Shown: piece by piece, positions 1-5,621 of the stretch
How positions within the stretch are numbered: position 1 is the stretch's first letter
How the letters are laid out: each line of letters opens with the position of its first letter
Assembly: GCA_900539645.1 (NCBI GenBank)
Contig: UQCY01000035.1
Coordinates: 1-14,636, forward strand
Source: an uncultured Clostridium sp.
Lineage (GTDB): Bacteria; Bacillota; Clostridia; Peptostreptococcales; Peptostreptococcaceae
Length of the DNA stretch: 14,636 bases
Direction of reading: 5' to 3'
Made by a program: the position numbers and the translations under genes
The notes under the pieces: generated by a model
Databases searched by the model: none
What the model saw: only the letters and a program-made list of their open reading frames with translations
Told to the model about the DNA's origin: nothing

Positions 1-427
1 CATCGTTGTTTATGAATTTAGCAAAAAATCCACCTGCAAATGTAGGGAGCATTACAAATAGACCTACAGATAATATGACCGCTATAACCATAGAAACCAT
101 TATTAAAACGTCATTTGCTTTATCTCCAAACATTTTTTTAATAAATCTATCTATAGCATCTTCTTCCTCTTCCCCAGTTTCTTCCATATATATATCTGAA
201 GAATAGTTAAGGCTCTTCATACCATCTATCATAGTTTCAAATAGTATAAACATCCCTCTTAAAAATGGTATTTTATCTATATGTTTATTTTTAACCCAAC
301 TATTTATTCTTTCTGTTTTTACTTTTATTTCTCCGTCTGGTGTTCTTACTGCTACAGCCTTTTTCTTTTCCCCCTGCATCATAACACCTTCGATTACTGC
401 CTGTCCTCCAACTGCTTTATAAGACAT
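1..427 (-). CDS. yqhQ: DUF1385 family membrane protein (YqhQ-like), N-terminal part
   Basis: The gene is cut by the left window edge; 142 codons from the start are visible. The N-terminus carries the DUF1385 hallmark GGQAVIEGVMMQG (residues 7-19), followed by AVRTPDGEI (about 26-34). An amphipathic stretch with FLRGMFILFETMIDGM comes next, then an acidic loop (EETGEEEEDAIDR). The first clear membrane segment begins near residue 107 (VLIMVSMVIAVILSVGLFVM). The ATG at 427 follows a very strong ribosome binding site, AAAGGGGGGAT. Family knowledge: DUF1385 proteins are integral membrane proteins of unknown biochemical role, once labelled predicted metal-dependent enzymes; in Clostridia they often sit between rpmE and prmC/prfA, as here. 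The gene lies downstream of the rpmE terminator and has a candidate promoter of its own. Family assignment is firm; function is unknown. Confidence 0.88.
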   Translation of the reverse strand, partial: MSYKAVGGQAVIEGVMMQGEKKKAVAVRTPDGEIKVKTERINSWVKNKHIDKIPFLRGMFILFETMIDGMKSLNYSSDIYMEETGEEEEDAIDRFIKKMFGDKANDVLIMVSMVIAVILSVGLFVMLPTFAGGFFAKFINND

Positions 428-458
428 GAAATCCCCCCTTTTATACTAGTCTTAATGT

Positions 459-467
459 ATTATAACA
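459..467 (-). promoter_or_regulatory. Extended -10 promoter candidate for the DUF1385 gene
   Basis: On the minus strand the sequence TGTTATAAT is a perfect TATAAT (459-464) with the TGn extension. It lies about 30 bases upstream of the DUF1385 start and just after the rpmE terminator. No good -35 hexamer is found at the usual distance, so the call rests on the extended -10 and on position. Confidence 0.45.
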
Positions 468-515
468 TAAGTTATTTTATTTTTTATTATTTTTGTTTTT
501 TAATTGTTGTATAAA

Positions 516-589
516 TAAAAAAAACAAAAAATAAAGGCAGATGTTTATATATCTTCAAATCTAATTGAAAACATATAAACACCTGCCTT
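516..589 (-). terminator. Rho-independent terminator after rpmE
   Basis: Read on the minus strand, an uninterrupted 25-bp stem with a 6-base loop occupies 589-534. The outer arm begins AAGGCAGGTGTTTATAT and its partner ends ATATAAACATCTGCCTT. A few G.U pairs are needed, and the inner part pairs TTTTCAA with TTGAAGA. It is followed at once by a T-rich run (533-516, TTTATTTTTTGTTTTTTTT). It starts 25 bases after the rpmE stop and lies before the DUF1385 promoter, so it closes the rpmE transcript. No T-run follows it on the plus strand, so it works in one direction. Confidence 0.9.
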
Positions 590-614
590 CTGATAGCTAA
601 TATGTCTATTATTC

Positions 615-815
615 TTATTCCATGTTGAATCTTTTTTTGAATTTGTCGATTCTTCCACCTTTTTCTATGTTTTTCTGTTTTCCAGTGTAGAATGGGTGGC
701 ATTCTGAACATATTTCAACTCTTATTTCGTCCTTAGTTGATCCAGCTATGAAAGTGTTTCCACATGCACATCTAACTTCAACTGGTTTGTAGTTTGGCTG
801 TATATCTTTTTTCAT
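615..815 (-). CDS. rpmE: 50S ribosomal protein L31, zinc-binding type
   Basis: This is a 66-residue protein starting [14 protein letters not shown], a typical L31 N-terminus. It has four cysteines in two pairs (CACG near residues 16-19, CSEC near 36-39) followed by HPFYTGKQK. These are the zinc ligands of the C+ form of L31, a component of the large ribosomal subunit that contacts the small subunit. An in-frame GTG nine bases upstream (824) lies inside the Shine-Dalgarno sequence GAGGTGA, so the ATG at 815 is the real start. That gives 66 residues, the usual length. The gene lies about 100 bases downstream of rho, has a strong promoter of its own, and ends at a long terminator. The zinc form is usually made under zinc-replete conditions in bacteria that also have a cysteine-free paralog; no paralog is seen in this window. 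Confidence 0.96.
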   Translation of the reverse strand: MKKDIQPNYKPVEVRCACGNTFIAGSTKDEIRVEICSECHPFYTGKQKNIEKGGRIDKFKKRFNME

Positions 816-881
816 TTGTTTCACCTCTTTCTTTATTTTTAATAAGTATGTAAACTTGTCTTTTACAATATCAACTTCCTT

Positions 882-910
882 ATTATATCACAATTAGAAA
901 CGTGTTTCAA
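882..910 (-). promoter_or_regulatory. Sigma-A promoter of rpmE
   Basis: On the minus strand TTGAAA (910-905) and TATAAT (887-882) are separated by exactly 17 bases. A TGA precedes the -10, giving an extended -10 element. It lies in the rho-rpmE gap about 67 bases upstream of the rpmE start, so rpmE can be transcribed independently of rho. No terminator is visible between rho and this promoter, so read-through from rho is also likely. Confidence 0.8.
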
Positions 911-917
911 GAAGATT

Positions 918-2240
918 TTATAATGACTTTAACATACTTATGAATTCCTTATTTGTTTTTGTCTTTTTCAATAGTTCTAGCACTTTATCTGTAACTTCTA
1001 ATACAGACTCATTGCTCATTTGTCTTCTCAGCGTCCATAGAGCAGATTTTTCTTCTTCTGTAAGAAGTAGGTCTTCTCTTCTAGTACCTGATTTATATAT
1101 ATCAACTGCAGGGAATATTCTCTTTTCTGCTAGTTTTCTATCTAGATGAAGCTCCATATTTCCAGTTCCTTTAAACTCTTCAAATATTACATCATCCATT
1201 CTAGATCCAGTTTCAACAAGTGCAGTTCCTAGTATAGTAAGAGAACCACCCTGTCTTATATTTCTAGCTGCACCAAAGAACTTCTTAGGTCCATGAAGCG
1301 CACCTGGATCTAAACCACCAGAAAGTGTTCTTCCCGTTGGAGATATCGTTAAATTATATGCTCTTGCTAATCTAGTTATACTGTCTAATAGTATTACAAC
1401 ATCTTTACCATGCTCAACAAGCCTTTCAGCTCTATTAAGCACCATCTCTGCTACTTTGACATGATGGCTAGCAACCTGGTCAAATGTAGAGTAAATAACG
1501 TCACCTTCTATAGACTCTCTCATATCTGTTACCTCTTCAGGTCTTTCATCTATTAAAAGTACTATAAGTTCAACGTCTGGATGATTTTTAGTTATACTAT
1601 TTGCTATGCTTTTTAAAAGGACAGTTTTACCAGCCTTAGGAGGAGCAACTATTAATCCCCTCTGACCTTTTCCTATAGGAGATATAAGATCTATTAATCT
1701 AGTAGCTATATTGTTCTGCGTAGTTTCAAGAGTAAGTTTTTCTTCAGGATAAATCGGTGTAAGTAGCTCAAAGTTTGTTCTTCTCTTTGATGTTTCTGGA
1801 TTTTCATCATTTACTGTTTTTACATATATAAGAGCTCTAAATCTTTCTCCACTCTTAGGCTTTCTAGTTATACCCATTACTTTATCTCCAGTTTTTAGAT
1901 TAAATCTTTTTATCTGTGATGGAGATACATATACATCATTTTCTGTAGATAAATAATTAGTTCCTCTTAAAAATCCAAATCCATCTGGAAGTATTTCTAA
2001 AACGCCTTCAGCATCTTCTTTTTCATCTTCCGGAGTTTTATAATCTTCTTTTGGCTTTTGCTCACTATTTTTATTTTCTCTATTATTCTGTTTTGAATTA
2101 TTTTCTTCTCTATCTTTTTCAAGTATCTTTTCAATTAATTCTATTTTCTTATATTTTGTAACTGATTTTATACCCATTTCCTTTGCAGTTTCTCTAAGTT
2201 CACTAAGAGTTTTTGATTCTAGCTGCATATTTATACTCAA
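918..2240 (-). CDS. rho: Transcription termination factor Rho
   Basis: This 440-residue protein is the hexameric RNA-dependent ATPase that ends transcription. In order: a Rho N-terminal helical domain (about 5-43); a charged, Asn/Gln-rich linker (about 44-78); the cold-shock-like RNA-binding domain with DGFGFLRG (86-93); and the motor domain. The motor has Walker [11 protein letters not shown] (199-208, K205), [11 protein letters not shown] (230-240), Walker [14 protein letters not shown] (281-293), a Q-loop near [10 protein letters not shown] (302-311), an R-loop near RNIRQGG, and GTRREDLL close to the arginine finger. The start chosen is TTG at 2240, eight bases after a perfect AGGAGG; the first ATG (2228) would be 20 bases from it. 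Upstream lie a 35-codon membrane peptide gene and galU; rpmE follows, as in many Firmicutes. The linker is short compared with the long inserts of actinobacterial Rho, and its composition is unusual (see findings). Confidence 0.97.
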   Translation of the reverse strand: MSINMQLESKTLSELRETAKEMGIKSVTKYKKIELIEKILEKDREENNSKQNNRENKNSEQKPKEDYKTPEDEKEDAEGVLEILPDGFGFLRGTNYLSTENDVYVSPSQIKRFNLKTGDKVMGITRKPKSGERFRALIYVKTVNDENPETSKRRTNFELLTPIYPEEKLTLETTQNNIATRLIDLISPIGKGQRGLIVAPPKAGKTVLLKSIANSITKNHPDVELIVLLIDERPEEVTDMRESIEGDVIYSTFDQVASHHVKVAEMVLNRAERLVEHGKDVVILLDSITRLARAYNLTISPTGRTLSGGLDPGALHGPKKFFGAARNIRQGGSLTILGTALVETGSRMDDVIFEEFKGTGNMELHLDRKLAEKRIFPAVDIYKSGTRREDLLLTEEEKSALWTLRRQMSNESVLEVTDKVLELLKKTKTNKEFISMLKSL

Positions 2241-2270
2241 ACTTAAAACCTCCTATCTAATAGCTTAAAT

Positions 2271-2378
2271 TTATAATCCAGCTATTAATGACAATAGCAC
2301 AGTTATACTTGTAAGTACCATTACTCCAGCTGCACCTATTGCTATTACCTTTGTCATCATCTTTTGTTTTTTTGCCAA
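2271..2378 (-). CDS. 35-residue single-pass membrane peptide (possibly DUF4044 type)
   Basis: A small reading frame between galU and rho encodes 35 residues. It opens with a Lys-rich head (MAKKQKMMTK) and continues with one hydrophobic helix (VIAIGAAGVMVLTSITVLL) ending SLIAGL. The start is TTG at 2378, about six bases after AAGGTG (Shine-Dalgarno complement at 2385-2391); the stop TAA is at 2273-2271. The positive-head, single-helix, C-out design suggests a tiny inner-membrane protein. It resembles the short DUF4044 family found in Firmicutes, recalled from memory and not searched. It sits 53 bases after galU and 30 bases before rho, so the three are probably on one transcript. No function is known to me. 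The good ribosome binding site and tight packing are the reasons to believe that it is translated. Confidence 0.68.
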   Translation of the reverse strand: MAKKQKMMTKVIAIGAAGVMVLTSITVLLSLIAGL

Positions 2379-2431
2379 TATTATCACCTTCTATTTCTAG
2401 AATATATAAATATATATTTTAAACTATATGG

Positions 2432-3352
2432 CTATTTATTAGGATTTGCTTTTACGCTTTTTTTATTAGCTTCTTCATCGTGTTTTTTGCAAACATCTTT
2501 TAGATAATCAAGGAATCCATCCTTTAATTCATCTCTTTTTAATGCGAAGTCTACAGTTGCTTCAAGGAATCCTAATTTATCACCAACATCGTATCTTCTA
2601 CCTTCAAAATCATATGCGTACATAGCTTCTTTTTTAGATAATTCTTTTAACGCATCTGTAAGCTGTATTTCATCACCTTTTCCTGGTGGTAAATCAGAAA
2701 GTATATCGAATATTTCTGGAGTTATTATATATCTTCCAAGTATAGCTATATTAGATGGAGCTTTGTCAGAATCTGGTTTTTCAACAAGATCTTTTACTTT
2801 GTAAACTCTATCTTCTATAAATTTGGCATCTATTATACCGTATTTATTAGTATCTTCTTTAGCTACCTTCTGTACTCCTAGTATAGTAGTTCTATATTCG
2901 TCATATGCGTCCATAAGCTGTTTTAAGCATGGAACTTTGTTATCTACTATATCATCACCTAGCATTACAGCAAAAGGTTCATCTCCTATAAAGTGTCTAG
3001 CACAGTATATAGCGTCCCCTAATCCTCTAGGCTCTTTCTGTCTTATATAGTGTATGTTTATCATATTAGATATATTCTGAACTATCTCAAGAAGCTCCGT
3101 CTTTCCTTTGTTTTCAAGTTCTAATTCAAGTTCAACAGATTTGTCGAAGTGGTCTTCTATTGATTTTTTATTTCTTCCTGTTATTATAAGTATTTCTTCT
3201 ATTCCAGAAGCTACAGCTTCTTCAATTATATACTGTAGAGTTGGTTTATCGACTATAGGTAACATTTCCTTAGGCTGAGCTTTTGTTGCAGGAAGGAATC
3301 TTGTACCAAGACCTGCAGCTGGTATAACAGCTTTTCTTACTTTTCTCTGCAT
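2432..3352 (-). CDS. galU: UTP-glucose-1-phosphate uridylyltransferase
   Basis: This enzyme makes UDP-glucose and pyrophosphate from UTP and glucose-1-phosphate, feeding cell-surface glycan and glycolipid synthesis in the cytoplasm. The 306-residue product has the nucleotide-binding signature AAGLGTRFLPATKAQPKEML (12-31), RQKEPRGLGDAI (104-115), the metal-site region LGDD (131-134), VEKPDSDKAPSN (190-201), GKGDEIQLTDA (224-234) and YDVGDKLGFLEA (254-265). Length and motifs match GalU/GtaB. An in-frame ATG at 3367 overlaps the Shine-Dalgarno sequence GGAGGA (complement 3360-3365), so the ATG at 3352, seven bases after it, is taken as the start (MQRKVRKAVIPAAG). The C-terminal 20 residues are a Lys/Asn-rich tail. 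It heads a probable galU-small peptide-rho unit. Upstream is a 492-base non-coding region with DnaA-box-like repeats and candidate promoters. Confidence 0.95.
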   Translation of the reverse strand: MQRKVRKAVIPAAGLGTRFLPATKAQPKEMLPIVDKPTLQYIIEEAVASGIEEILIITGRNKKSIEDHFDKSVELELELENKGKTELLEIVQNISNMINIHYIRQKEPRGLGDAIYCARHFIGDEPFAVMLGDDIVDNKVPCLKQLMDAYDEYRTTILGVQKVAKEDTNKYGIIDAKFIEDRVYKVKDLVEKPDSDKAPSNIAILGRYIITPEIFDILSDLPPGKGDEIQLTDALKELSKKEAMYAYDFEGRRYDVGDKLGFLEATVDFALKRDELKDGFLDYLKDVCKKHDEEANKKSVKANPNK

Positions 3353-3490
3353 TTTTTTATCCTCCATTGGTAAATAATTTCTATTTCAATATTAAATATA
3401 TTACAAGGTATCATTTTATATTTTAACACCAATGTACTTATTTTACCATCTTATTCTCTACTTTTGTTAAAAATTCATACTATCAACAAA

Positions 3491-3618
3491 ACTATTTATT
3501 ACTCAAAAAATATTTTAATAAATAAATTATATAAGTAAATAATATACACTATAAGATATATATTTTTAGATTTATTTTATTATTGATATATATTATTTAT
3601 AATAATGTATAATATATC
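3491..3618. other. Extremely AT-rich non-coding tract (possible DNA unwinding element)
   Basis: By direct count this 128-base stretch holds only 11 G or C. It lies in the ppx-galU gap next to the first perfect DnaA box. No reading frame with a ribosome binding site is seen. An AT-rich tract adjoining DnaA boxes is the layout of an unwinding element, but the same composition could reflect an unconstrained spacer or an A/T-rich promoter leader. The rest of the gap (3353-3490) is also AT-rich. It holds a lone two-mismatch box (CTATCAACA, 3480-3488) and no hairpin that I can support. Confidence 0.4.
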
Positions 3619-3725
3619 TTATCCACAAAACAATCAACATATCCACATATTCTTTTTACTAATATTCCTTTATTTTTTAGGCTTTAATTATTCTATTTAC
3701 CCAAAATTTCATTTTTAAAACATGT

Positions 3726-3754
3726 ATTATCAACATTTTTTTCATCTTTATCAA
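3726..3754 (-). promoter_or_regulatory. Candidate promoter towards galU (proximal)
   Basis: On the minus strand TTGATA (3754-3749), a 17-base spacer and GATAAT (3731-3726) match sigma-A hexamers five of six each. Both hexamers fall inside TTATCAACA boxes, so DnaA binding would compete with polymerase. AT-rich DNA gives chance matches, and the leader to galU would be about 370 bases long, so this is tentative. Confidence 0.3.
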
Positions 3755-3769
3755 CAAGTTATCAAGATG

Positions 3770-3798
3770 TTTATACACATTTTGTTGATAACTTTCAA
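3770..3798 (-). promoter_or_regulatory. Candidate promoter towards galU (distal)
   Basis: On the minus strand TTGAAA (3798-3793) and TATAAA (3775-3770) are 17 bases apart, and a TG dinucleotide lies just before the -10. The spacer contains the reverse-oriented TTATCAACA box and the -10 overlaps TTATACACA. It is the best sigma-A-like match in the ppx-galU gap, but it would give a leader of about 410 bases before galU. Confidence 0.35.
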
Positions 3799-3844
3799 CT
3801 TATCCACTACTTATTAACAGATATTAGCTTATTAAGTATAGCAT

Positions 3845-4753
3845 TTATAATATATTAGAATATGCCATCCCCTCTAGATTATCATACTCACTAACAACAA
3901 CCTCATCTTTTGAAAGATTTTCCATTATACAAATTAAAATTTCTGTTCCAGCAGTTATTATATCTGCTCTCTTTGGCTGTAGCCCGTTTATATGTTTTCT
4001 TTCTTCATCTGAGCATTCTACAAATCTGTCTAACATGCTGTATACTTCTTTTTTAGTTATCCTACTTCCATGAACTTTCTCCATAGAATACACTTCAAGA
4101 TTTTGATTTACGGCAGAAAGAGATGTTATTGTTCCTCCAATTCCACACACGCAACCTATTTCTTTTTCTTTTAGATAAGATATAATATCCTTTATCTGGT
4201 CATTTATAAATTCTCTCATATTAGAAAATGCTACATCTGTATATCCTTCAGATAGGAATTTTTCTGTAAGTCTAAGAGCGCCTATGTTTATACTTACATT
4301 TCTTTTTATCCCTTCTCTATTGCCAAAGATAAACTCTGTAGAGCCTCCACCGATATCTATAACCAATATATCTCCATCTGTGTCTATACCACTTATAACA
4401 CCTGAAAATCCTAATCTAGCTTCTACCTCTCCGTCTACAACATTTACTTCTATTCCAGCTTCATCCTTAGCTCTTTTGATAAACTCACTTCTATTCTTAC
4501 TATCTCTAAGAGCAGAAGTACCCATGCAGTAAATATTCTCACATCCATACTCTACACATATATCATGATATTCTTTTAATGCATTTATATTTCTTTCCAT
4601 AGCCTCTTCAGTTATAAATCCATTCTCATCTACACCCTGACCTATCCTAGTAGTATTTACATACTTTTTTCTATCATTTAGCTTTCCATCTACTAAATCA
4701 GCTGTAAGAAGCCTCATAGAATTTGTTCCTATATCTATAGCACCTATTTTCAA
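3845..4753 (-). CDS. ppx: Ppx/GppA family exopolyphosphatase
   Basis: This is an ASKHA-fold phosphatase of the Ppx/GppA family, which releases phosphate from polyphosphate and/or hydrolyses pppGpp. Of the 302 residues, recognisable motifs are DIGTNSMRLL (7-16, first phosphate loop), MGTSALRDSKN (77-87), DGEVEARLGFSGV (107-119, catalytic Glu region), VIDIGGGSTEF (131-141, second phosphate loop), GIGGTITSLSA (204-214) and RADIITAG (262-269). The length fits the short two-lobed form without the C-terminal HD-like domain of E. coli Ppx. An upstream in-frame GTG (4768) lies within the Shine-Dalgarno GTGAGGTG, so the start is set at TTG 4753, seven bases downstream, giving MKIGAIDIGTNS. It follows rqcP by 18 bases, so the two are cotranscribed. 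Substrate choice between polyphosphate and pppGpp cannot be read from the sequence. Confidence 0.92.
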   Translation of the reverse strand: MKIGAIDIGTNSMRLLTADLVDGKLNDRKKYVNTTRIGQGVDENGFITEEAMERNINALKEYHDICVEYGCENIYCMGTSALRDSKNRSEFIKRAKDEAGIEVNVVDGEVEARLGFSGVISGIDTDGDILVIDIGGGSTEFIFGNREGIKRNVSINIGALRLTEKFLSEGYTDVAFSNMREFINDQIKDIISYLKEKEIGCVCGIGGTITSLSAVNQNLEVYSMEKVHGSRITKKEVYSMLDRFVECSDEERKHINGLQPKRADIITAGTEILICIMENLSKDEVVVSEYDNLEGMAYSNIL

Positions 4754-4771
4754 TCTCTTACACCTCACAAA

Positions 4772-5014
4772 TTAGTCAATCTGTTCATAAAGTTCTTTTG
4801 CATCATTTTTTAGAACATGTTCTCTTATTTCATTTATTTTAAACTTCATAACTTTTTCGCCAAATGTTATTTCTAACTCATCTCCTATATTCACTTCACT
4901 AGATGATTTAGCTACTTTTCCATTTATTTTAACTATTCCTTTGTCACAAGCTTCCTTTGCAACAGTTCTTCTTTTTATTATTCTTGAAACTTTAAGAAAT
5001 TTATCTAATCTCAT
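4772..5014 (-). CDS. rqcP: S4-domain RNA-binding protein RqcP (YabO)
   Basis: An 80-residue protein made almost wholly of an S4 RNA-binding domain: MRLDKFLKVSRIIKRR at the start, then EACDKGIVKINGKVAK (about 22-37) and the closing strand NIGDELEITFGEKVMKFKI (about 42-60). This matches B. subtilis YabO/RqcP, which binds stalled 50S subunits together with RqcH and helps add poly-alanine tails to nascent chains in ribosome-associated quality control. HslR-type heat-shock S4 proteins are the alternative, but the place next to mazG, the flippase, mfd and pth is that of yabO. The ATG at 5014 follows AAAGGAT. It lies 107 bases after hup and just ahead of ppx. In B. subtilis yabP, yabQ and divIC follow; here they are missing. 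Confidence 0.9.
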   Translation of the reverse strand: MRLDKFLKVSRIIKRRTVAKEACDKGIVKINGKVAKSSSEVNIGDELEITFGEKVMKFKINEIREHVLKNDAKELYEQID

Positions 5015-5070
5015 ACTATCAATCCTTTCAAATTATCTTTTATCTATAATTAAATCTATTATTTTTCCGT

Positions 5071-5119
5071 ATACGCAAAAAGTGCAGCAGAAGCTGCACT
5101 TTCTATTATAATTGCGTAT
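5071..5119 (-). terminator. Nested hairpin after hup (terminator or attenuator)
   Basis: Two bases after the hup stop, the minus strand reads AAAGTGCAGC-TTCT-GCTGCACTTT (5102-5079), a perfect 10-bp stem with a tetraloop, then a short run of T. Around it the 8-base arms ATACGCAA and TTGCGTAT (5119-5112 and 5078-5071) can close an outer stem that would trap the T-run. The inner hairpin looks like an intrinsic terminator with only five T, so partial read-through into rqcP-ppx is likely. Confidence 0.65.
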
Positions 5120-5121
5120 TA

Positions 5122-5400
5122 TTATGCATTAACTTTGTCTTTTAATCCTTTTCCAGCTTTGAATACTGGAGCTTTAGAAGCTGGTATACTTATAACTTCT
5201 TCTGGGTTTCTTGGGTTTCTTCCCTGTCTTGCGGCTCTATCTCTAGTTTCGAAAGTTCCGAATCCTACTAACTGTACTTTTTCCCCTGAAACTAATGCTT
5301 CTTCAACAGATTCCATAAAAGCATTTAATGCTGCTTCTGCTTCCTTTTTAGTTAACTCACTTTTTTCTGCCATTTTTGATACTAATTCAGCTTTATTCAC
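5122..5400 (-). CDS. hup: DNA-binding protein HU
   Basis: This is a 92-residue HU/IHF-family protein: MNKAELVSKMAEKSELTKKE at the N-terminus (helical dimer part), VQLVGFGTFETRDRAARQGRN (about 43-63), the DNA-clasping arm with RNPRNPEE and the conserved IPASKAPVFKAGKGLKD (about 72-88). The intercalating proline is in RNP. HU dimers bend and compact DNA without strong sequence preference. The start is GTG at 5400, seven bases after a perfect AGGAGGT. The gene has its own sigma-A promoter and a hairpin just after the stop, so it is a largely separate, probably highly expressed unit. The length is normal and no residue is odd. In C. difficile and relatives hup also lies beside mazG and the S4-domain gene (recalled, not searched). 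Confidence 0.97.
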   Translation of the reverse strand: MNKAELVSKMAEKSELTKKEAEAALNAFMESVEEALVSGEKVQLVGFGTFETRDRAARQGRNPRNPEEVISIPASKAPVFKAGKGLKDKVNA

Positions 5401-5509
5401 AGTATCTACCTCCTAAGTTTATTTATATATTTATCGTTCTCCTAGTTCTTAAAAGATTTATCTAGGATTCAGATTTTTTATACTACCTCAAATCAAAGGC
5501 TATTCTATA

Positions 5510-5538
5510 ATAATAACGTAGCTACCTTGTAATTGCAA
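5510..5538 (-). promoter_or_regulatory. Sigma-A promoter of hup
   Basis: On the minus strand TTGCAA (5538-5533) and TATTAT (5515-5510) are 17 bases apart. It lies about 110 bases upstream of the hup start, which gives a leader of about 100 bases. The leader contains a weak pair TCCTAG/CTAGGA (5440-5445 with 5462-5467). The rest of the mazG-hup gap (5540-5621) is AT-rich without a visible terminator. Confidence 0.7.
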
Positions 5539-5621
5539 TAGATAGACGCTTTATTAATGTATTTTTTTATAATTATTTATTAGTCGATTATTATGAATAT
5601 CTATTATTTTAATTTTTTTGA

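Larger units (their letters stand above)
3619..3819. other. Cluster of DnaA-box-like 9-mers between ppx and galU
   Basis: Boxes on the plus strand: TTATCCACA 3619-3627 (perfect), ATATCCACA 3639-3647, TTATCAACA 3727-3735 and 3748-3756, TTATCAAGA 3759-3767, TTATACACA 3771-3779 (fits TTATNCACA), TTATCCACT 3800-3808 and TTATTAACA 3811-3819. One TTATCAACA lies on the minus strand at 3791-3783. Successive start distances of 20, 21, 11, 12 and 11 are close to whole helical turns, so many boxes lie on one face of the DNA. The arms AAGTTATCAA (3756-3765) and TTGATAACTT (3785-3794) form a 10-bp inverted repeat around the TTATACACA box. DnaA binding is inferred from the consensus. Possible roles are DnaA titration or remote replication control, transcriptional control of galU, or both. 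It is unlikely to be the main origin because no dnaA, dnaN or rpmH is present and genes on both sides share one strand. Confidence 0.6.

Noticed and set aside
487..711. Minus-strand 74-codon frame across the rpmE end and terminator
   Set aside because: It overlaps rpmE in another frame and runs through its terminator; composition is that of a shadow.
842..941. Inverted 10-mers ATAAGTATGT and ACATACTTAT
   Set aside because: They are about 80 bases apart, one is inside rho, and they are AT-rich; likely chance.
3368..3844. The ppx-galU gap as the main chromosomal replication origin
   Set aside because: No dnaA, dnaN, recF, rpmH or rnpA is near, and genes on both sides run on the same strand. 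Only a DnaA-box cluster is claimed.
5440..5467. TCCTAG/CTAGGA pair in the hup leader
   Set aside because: A 6-bp stem with a 16-base loop is too weak to call a regulatory structure without conservation data.
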